Below are positions 11,533 through 16,421 of a stretch of DNA of 16,421 nt, in pieces (the stretch's first letter is position 1; each line of letters begins with the position of its first letter). The stretch is from the NCBI GenBank assembly GCA_964397565.1, contig CAYNJC010000060.1, positions 1 through 16,421 of the forward strand, given 5' to 3'. The translations under genes were made by a program, and so were the position numbers. The DNA comes from JAPLST01 sp964397565 (GTDB taxonomy: Bacteria > Auribacterota > UBA3054 > JAPLST01). The notes under the pieces are model-generated. The model ran no database searches and was not told the DNA's origin. It was given only the letters and a program-made list of their open reading frames with translations.

Positions 11533-14406
11533 TCAGCGCTCACGCGCTGGCTCGAGGCACAGGCGCAGGTCGCCGCCCTCGAGCCGCAGCGTGCGTGCAT
11601 CGAGCGGCACGGGCGTGCGATGAAAGCCGCGCGCGTCGGCCAGCTCCTGCCACTCGCCCGCTGGCAGGGTGAACTCTGCCGCCGTCGCGCCCGGATTCAG
11701 CAGCACCAGAAAACGCGGCTCGGCGGGATAGCGGCGATTTGCATTGATGACATAGCCCAGCGCACTTGAATTGCCGGGGCGCAACCAGAGGTAATATGAT
11801 TCATTCTCATGCCGCGGCGAACGCAACGCGCAATACTGTTTGCGCAACGCAATGAGTTGCCGTGCGAAGACAGCCGTCGGCGCGTTGGCTTGCACCTCAT
11901 CCCAGTTGACCACATTGCCCGCATAACTGTGCACCTGGCCGGGATTGCTGCGCAGCCATTCCTGGCCTTCCCACAGCATCGGCACGCCTTGCGATGTCAG
12001 CAGCAGCACCAGCCCCATGCGCGCGCGCGCCTCGATCGCCGCGCCCTGCCAGCCCGCGCCCGCAAGGCGATGCGCCAGCGTTTCCTCATCATGGCTGTCG
12101 GTGTAGTTCACTGTTTCGAGCGGCGTGGCGTAGGCGTTGCGGTCGCGGCTGGACATAATGCGTTGCGGCATGCTGTCGCGTCGCTCGCCGCGCGCGAGAT
12201 ACTGTTTGACATCCTCGCGAAACCAGTCGTTCCATTGGGCCGCGCCGCGGCCTTTCAGGTCCGCGCGGTCCCCTGACCAGTTCTCGACAATCCAGAGCAC
12301 GTTGCCGCGCGTCGGCTTGACGGCCTGCACGCTCTGCATATTCGCCGGCGTCAGCAAGCCGACCGCATCCACCAAGTGCGCCAGGTCGAAGCGGAAGCCA
12401 TCTACATGATACTCCGCGACCAAATGCCGCAGACTGTCGAGGATCAATTTGCGCGCCATCGGTCGCGACGCGTCCACCGTGTTGCCACAGCCGGAATCGT
12501 TGCGTCCGGTGAAATAGTAATCGTCGTCAATCGTTGCCAGAAAATTATCGCTGTTGACCGTGTGATTGTAGACCACATCCACGATGACGGCCAAGCCGTG
12601 CGCGTGCAACGCATTGACCATCGCCTTGAATTCGCTGACCTGGCGGCGCGCGGCGGGATCGGTCGAGAACGAACTCTCCGGCGCGAAAAACAGCGCGGTC
12701 ATGTAGCCCCAGCTGTAATGCGCCGGCACGTCAAGCGAGTTGCCATTCTCGAATTCATGCAACGGCAGAAACTCGATGGCGTTAATGCCGAGGCGCTCGA
12801 GATAGCGCAGGGGGCTGCCGGGCGCGTCAACGGTCATTGCCAGGAAGCGACACGCAAGATTGCTGACGGCGCGATTGCGCCCGGTCAGATTTGCCAAGTG
12901 CGTTTCATAGACGACCAGTTCGTCGATCGGCGGCGTGGTAAAGGCGGCGTCAGTCCAGCCGGCGAACGGCGGCTCGACCACGCCGGGCCAGATCACAATG
13001 CTCTTGCCGGCCGAATGCACCACGGCCTTGGCATACGGATCGCTGATGATGGAGCGCACGCCGCCGCGCGTCACGGCGAAGTGGTAGAAACGCCCGTGCG
13101 GCGCGAGATTGCTGGCCAGCGTCGCGGACCAGATGAACTCGGCGTCGCGCTGCAGCGGCAGGATCAGTGCCGGCGCCGTGTCCTCGGCGCGGTCATACAG
13201 CAGCAGCTCGGCCGCGTGCAGGCGCGGCCCAAAGACGCGAAACTGCGCGTTGCTGCCCGCGAGCGTAAAGCCCAGTGCTTGCGTGCTGGCTGGCAGCGTG
13301 TCGAAAAAGCGCTGCACCAGCGCGCCGTCAACTGCGACCGGAATGCGGACCGGCTGGATCATGCAGACACCACTGGTGTCGCAGAGGTTCCGCACCAGCA
13401 GCGGCGCGCTGATCTGATAGTCATGCGCCGGCAGGTCGAACGGCGCGATGGCAAGTTGGATTGTGTCGTGCCGGGGCGTTGCGTGCGCGCTCTGAATATC
13501 CAGTGCGGCCGACTGGAAATTGCGCGCGTCCGCGCCATGTGCATCCACGGGCTCGGTCATCTGCACGGTCACGCTGGTCGGGCTGGTCAGCGTCGCGCGC
13601 AGCGGGCGCGGCGGGGTGATGTCGCCATGCACATCCAGATTGACCCACAAATTGTCGTTGCGCAGGTACGTCCCGTCAATGCCGGCAAGCGAGAGCCAGA
13701 CATTGCTGTGCGTCGCAAACTTGAACTCGGGATAGCCACTGACGCCAGGCTGCAGCACGGCGGCTGTGTTGGTCGTCAGGGTCAGCAGGGTGCCGTCGGC
13801 ATTCGGCGCCAGTGCCCAGGCCGGATTGCCTCGCGCACCAGCCCAGTCATTGAAAGTGCCAACCACATAGACCGGGTCGTGCGTTGCCAGGATCACGCCC
13901 AGCATGACCGGATTCAGGACAAACGTGACGTTGCTGCGATCGCGCGACAGTTCATAGCCCATGCGCTCCGCCACGGGGCGAAAGGCGTGGCTGTTCAGCC
14001 ACAGATTGTTATTGCGCTGATAGCGTGCCGGCACGTGCTGCGGTTCCTGCCATGCGCCGGCCGCCGTGATGAATTTGAACTCGGGCGGTTGGCGGTCGGA
14101 ATGCGCAACGAGCCAGGCCAGCGGCACCTCCAAGGTCTGCGTGCCGGATGCCTGCGGGCGCAAGCGCCAAGCGTGATTCGTGCGCGCGGCGGCCCAACCA
14201 TTGAACGAGCCGGCGACATACATTTCGGGCGGCGCGGTCATGCCATAGGTGGCCGGCGCGTAGATAAAGCGCACCGTCTGGAGCGCATTAATGATTTCAT
14301 AGCCGCCGAGTTGTGGCTCGAACTCTTCGGCAGCGCAGGCGAGGGTTGCCAGCGCGAGCCACGCGGCGGCGCAGCGGCGCCCATTGCGGTGTGCCATCAC
14401 GGTCAT
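11533..14406 (-). CDS. Secreted GH13 alpha-glucan hydrolase, pullulanase-like (957 aa)
   Basis: Hydrolyses alpha-glucans such as glycogen, starch or pullulan outside the cytoplasm. A signal peptide covers about residues 1-25 (basic start, AAAWLALATLA core, ACA cleavage or a weak lipobox at Cys24). Two tandem carbohydrate-binding-like modules follow (about 60-138 and 178-256), each with a V-x-G-x-FN-x-W signature (GSFNGW 66-71, GTFNDW 183-188). Next come a bridging domain (264-360) and a CBM48-like domain (about 375-460). The TIM barrel (about 497-820) has all catalytic regions: VIVDVVYNH (607-615), GFRFDLAH with nucleophile Asp674, WIVENW with acid/base Glu708, and TDSHDEE with Asp773. YSWGY (564-568) corresponds to the YNWGY of type I pullulanases. 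A beta-sandwich ends the protein. ATG 14406 has AGGAG five bases upstream. Debranching versus amylase specificity is not certain. Confidence 0.88.
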   Translation of the reverse strand: MTVMAHRNGRRCAAAWLALATLACAAEEFEPQLGGYEIINALQTVRFIYAPATYGMTAPPEMYVAGSFNGWAAARTNHAWRLRPQASGTQTLEVPLAWLVAHSDRQPPEFKFITAAGAWQEPQHVPARYQRNNNLWLNSHAFRPVAERMGYELSRDRSNVTFVLNPVMLGVILATHDPVYVVGTFNDWAGARGNPAWALAPNADGTLLTLTTNTAAVLQPGVSGYPEFKFATHSNVWLSLAGIDGTYLRNDNLWVNLDVHGDITPPRPLRATLTSPTSVTVQMTEPVDAHGADARNFQSAALDIQSAHATPRHDTIQLAIAPFDLPAHDYQISAPLLVRNLCDTSGVCMIQPVRIPVAVDGALVQRFFDTLPASTQALGFTLAGSNAQFRVFGPRLHAAELLLYDRAEDTAPALILPLQRDAEFIWSATLASNLAPHGRFYHFAVTRGGVRSIISDPYAKAVVHSAGKSIVIWPGVVEPPFAGWTDAAFTTPPIDELVVYETHLANLTGRNRAVSNLACRFLAMTVDAPGSPLRYLERLGINAIEFLPLHEFENGNSLDVPAHYSWGYMTALFFAPESSFSTDPAARRQVSEFKAMVNALHAHGLAVIVDVVYNHTVNSDNFLATIDDDYYFTGRNDSGCGNTVDASRPMARKLILDSLRHLVAEYHVDGFRFDLAHLVDAVGLLTPANMQSVQAVKPTRGNVLWIVENWSGDRADLKGRGAAQWNDWFREDVKQYLARGERRDSMPQRIMSSRDRNAYATPLETVNYTDSHDEETLAHRLAGAGWQGAAIEARARMGLVLLLTSQGVPMLWEGQEWLRSNPGQVHSYAGNVVNWDEVQANAPTAVFARQLIALRKQYCALRSPRHENESYYLWLRPGNSSALGYVINANRRYPAEPRFLVLLNPGATAAEFTLPAGEWQELADARGFHRTPVPLDARTLRLEGGDLRLCLEPARER

Positions 14407-14426
14407 AAGGACTCCTGTGTGCAGAT

Positions 14427-14440
14427 TCGTAACGTTACGA
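14427..14440. promoter_or_regulatory. Palindromic operator TCGTAACGTTACGA
   Basis: A perfect 14-bp palindrome centred on AACGTT with a CG at the dyad, the form of operators bound by LacI/GalR-family sugar regulators. It starts one base after the -10 box of the GH13 promoter, where a bound repressor would block transcription until sugar is present. No such regulator gene is in the window. Confidence 0.65.
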
Positions 14441-14441
14441 T

Positions 14442-14470
14442 ACTCTACACTATCCGCCCGCGGGTGTCAA
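14442..14470 (-). promoter_or_regulatory. Promoter of the GH13 gene
   Basis: On the minus strand TTGACA (14470-14465), 17-bp spacer, TAGAGT (14447-14442). The -10 is weak against a consensus -35. Confidence 0.55.
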
Positions 14471-14524
14471 CCGGCGATTCTGCACGATAGAGGCGGCCTA
14501 TGTGTGTTTGTTGCAGATTTGCTG

Positions 14525-14552
14525 TAGAGTGGGAGCGGCCTCCGTGCCGCGA
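14525..14552 (+). repeat. Dispersed gtgggagcgacctccgcg motif, copy 4
   Basis: Starts tagagtgggagcggcctcc and ends gtgccgcga. It lies between the GH13 promoter and the distal end of the CRISPR array. Confidence 0.65.
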
Positions 14553-14616
14553 ATCGTTTTGTAAAGCCGCGGGCGTGTTGGGTGTGCCGCACAGTATGCC
14601 GCAGTGTGGCAAGAGG

Positions 14617-14641
14617 GCAAACGACATTGTTTGTCGTTTGC
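14617..14641. repeat. Perfect 10-bp hairpin beside the CRISPR array
   Basis: GCAAACGACA (14617-14626), loop ttgtt, TGTCGTTTGC (14632-14641). It lies 30 bp outside the outermost repeat at what should be the trailer end, so it might end or protect the array transcript, though no U-tract follows it on either strand. Confidence 0.5.
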
Positions 14642-14671
14642 AGCCGGCGGCGTATGCCGTGATTACGCCAT

Positions 14672-16421
14672 ACTTCAATCCACGCGCCCCGCGCGGGGCG
14701 CGACCCAAAGCAGCCGGAATGACCTGCGCAATCTGTCGTTTCAATCCACGCGGCCCGCGCGGGGCGCGACCTAATGTCGCCGTGCCATTGCGCTCCAGCT
14801 TGTCGTTTCAATCCACGCGCCCCGCGCGGGGCGCGACTTACTTGCGCTATCAGTTCATCCAACTGTACCGAGTTTCAATCCACGCGCCCCGCGCGGGGCG
14901 CGACCACCTCGTCAAAGATAATCACGCCCGCAATGCCGTTTCAATCCACGCGCCCCGCGCGGGGCGCGACTTTATTGACGGCGGCGGCGGCTGTTCGTAT
15001 TCCCAGTTTCAATCCACGCGCCCCGCGCGGGGCGCGACGTTGTAGGGCGCCACGCAGACAGGTCGGCTGTGTTGTTTCAATCCACGCGCCCCGCGCGGGG
15101 CGCGACGGCGCGGGCTTTAATAAGTGGTCAGACGTGATAATGTTTCAATCCACGCGCCCATCACAACGGCGGGGTGCGGCAAGTTGTTTCAATCCACGCG
15201 CCCCGCGCGGGGCGCGACCTTGTTGTTCGGGCGCAGATGCTGCGGCTGCATAAGTTTCAATCCACGCGCCCCGCGCGGGGCGCGACCGACATTGGCCCGC
15301 GAACACGTCCACGTCAGCATGTTTCAATCCACGCGCCCCGCGCGGGGCGCGACCAGCTCGGCATTCGTGAGGGTGACATGACAAGAGTTTCAATCCACGC
15401 GCCCCGCGCGGGGCGCGACGTGGCCAAGGCGGCGCGCAGGCCGGCGTAGAACGAGTTTCAATCCACGCGCCCCGCGCGGGGCGCGACTGATGATCCACGC
15501 AAAGCAACTGGTGTGATTTGGTTTCAATCCACGCGCCCCGCGCGGGGCGCGACCTGGATCCAATACTGCTACAGCAACTCGGTTGGTTTCAATCCACGCG
15601 CCCCGCGCGGGGCGCGACTGCCGCTGGCCGTGTTTATCTACTTGCGCGACTTTGTTTCAATCCACGCGCCCCGCGCGGGGCGCGACCCCACATTGCCCGC
15701 AAGGCCTGCGGCGCTCCCTCAGTTTCAATCCACGCGCCCCGCGCGGGGCGCGACCGCGACGGGGCGCGGGCTTGACGTGATCGACCGAGTTTCAATCCAC
15801 GCGCCCCGCGCGGGGCGCGACTTTAGCGGCGGCTCACGACAGCGCACGCGAGCTGTTTCAATCCACGCGCCCCGCGCGGGGCGCGACTTTATGCGTGTAT
15901 GGTTGCGACTGTCTGCGTAAGTTTCAATCCACGCGCCCCGCGCGGGGCGCGACCATACTACTATCTTGACATCGTGGCCACTATAACAGTTTCAATCCAC
16001 GCGCCCCGCGCGGGGCGCGACATATTGCGTAACGCACAAACCGGATTGACAAAATGTTTCAATCCACGCGCCCCGCGCGGGGCGCGACTGTCACTGCTCG
16101 GCATCGTCCCCCCGGCAAACTTGTTTCAATCCACGCGCCCCGCGCGGGGCGCGACACGCCGGGAGCCATCAGCCAGCCAGCACCCGTGCTGTTTCAATCC
16201 ACGCGCCCCGCGCGGGGCGCGACAGAGGCGACCGTATACATAGCAGAGCACTACCGAGTTTCAATCCACGCGCCCCGCGCGGGGCGCGACGAGGACTTGC
16301 CGCCCATGCCGGCCGAAGTGGCAGGTTTCAATCCACGCGCCCCGCGCGGGGCGCGACGAAAGTTGACGAGGACGACATTCAGTTCTGACGTTTCAATCCA
16401 CGCGCCCCGCGCGGGGCGCGA
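14672..16421 (-). CRISPR. Type I-C-like CRISPR array, 27 repeat units, cut by the window end
   Basis: The 33-nt repeat begins GTTTCAATCCACGCG and ends GGGGCGCGAC on the plus strand. Its reverse complement, GTCGCGCCCC...GTGGATTGAAAC, is the classic type I-C form, so the array is probably read leftward, with the leader beyond 16421. Repeats start at 14672, 14738, 14805, 14872, 14938, 15006, 15074, 15142 (truncated), 15186, 15254, 15321, 15387, 15455, 15521, 15586, 15654, 15722, 15789, 15855, 15921, 15989, 16056, 16123, 16191, 16258, 16325 and 16390 (last base outside). There are 26 spacers, 32-35 nt except one 26-nt remnant, all different by eye. The first two repeats at the left carry substitutions, as expected of the oldest end. 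Bases 13-32 of the repeat form a perfect palindrome, which would fold into the crRNA stem. No cas gene is present in the window. Confidence 0.97.
15142..15185 (-). repeat. Truncated CRISPR repeat with shortened spacer
   Basis: The repeat at 15142 keeps only its first 18 bases (to 15159), then runs into 26 nt of spacer-like sequence before the next intact repeat at 15186. The unit is 44 bp instead of 66-68, so about 23 bp are missing, spanning the repeat's right half and the start of the spacer. Confidence 0.85.

Noticed and set aside
12376..14490. A 704-codon open frame on the plus strand
   Set aside because: It lies antisense to the GH13 gene, whose catalytic motifs are unmistakable. The product is a low-complexity mix of Arg, His, Gln and Ala, typical of antisense frames in GC-rich genes.
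14500..16243. Open frames reading repeatedly FQSTRPARGAT, SIHAPRAGRD or FNPRAPRGAR
   Set aside because: They are translations of the CRISPR repeat in three frames, with spacers between. They are not genes.

Overview
The window looks like an accessory stretch of a chromosome from an uncultured, GC-rich, probably anaerobic bacterium. A desulfoferrodoxin-type superoxide reductase points to anaerobic life. The spacers between genes are packed with short dispersed repeats (a cgacctccgcg-type motif, small GGCGGGA hairpins, cttcgtgtccttcgtg stretches, gtattcggtattcag runs). Repeats of this style are familiar to me from metagenome-derived Verrucomicrobiota/Kiritimatiellota/Planctomycetes-like genomes, but that placement is a weak inference and no marker gene here settles it.

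Layout. 1-900: no gene, a mosaic of dispersed repeats and hairpins. 903-2200: a promoter, a 311-bp MITE-like element with an 8-bp target duplication, a 199-aa protein with a HEPN-style R-x4-H motif, and a large hairpin. 2338-6630: a restriction/defence-like block: a short orphan N-terminal fragment resembling a methyltransferase start, a 69-codon ORF overlapping a DNA methyltransferase by ATGA, and, convergent with zero spacing, an 846-aa GHKL (MutL/MORC-like) ATPase. 6806-6859: overlapping opposed promoters. 6925-8355: a toxin-antitoxin locus (toxin gene frameshifted, Xre-type antitoxin intact) between two 116-bp direct repeats. 8220-9058: repeats, including an element with perfect 20-bp inverted ends. 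9059-14406: a leftward block of more ordinary genes: a nucleotidyltransferase of the RfaE2/HldE C-terminal type, desulfoferrodoxin, RmuC, and a large secreted pullulanase-like GH13 enzyme under a promoter with a LacI-family-like operator. 14672-16421: a type I-C-like CRISPR array of 27 repeat units that runs off the right end.

How it fits together. The methyltransferase plus GHKL ATPase, the HEPN-like gene, the TA pair and the CRISPR array together form a defence island, in DNA that by eye is less GC-rich (genes at 1492-6630) than the leftward metabolic genes (9059-14406). The best candidate for an undescribed system is the methyltransferase/GHKL ATPase pair with the small upstream ORF. No nuclease or helicase that I recognise accompanies it. 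By repeat orientation the CRISPR array is read leftward, so its leader and any cas genes should lie beyond 16421; none are in the window.
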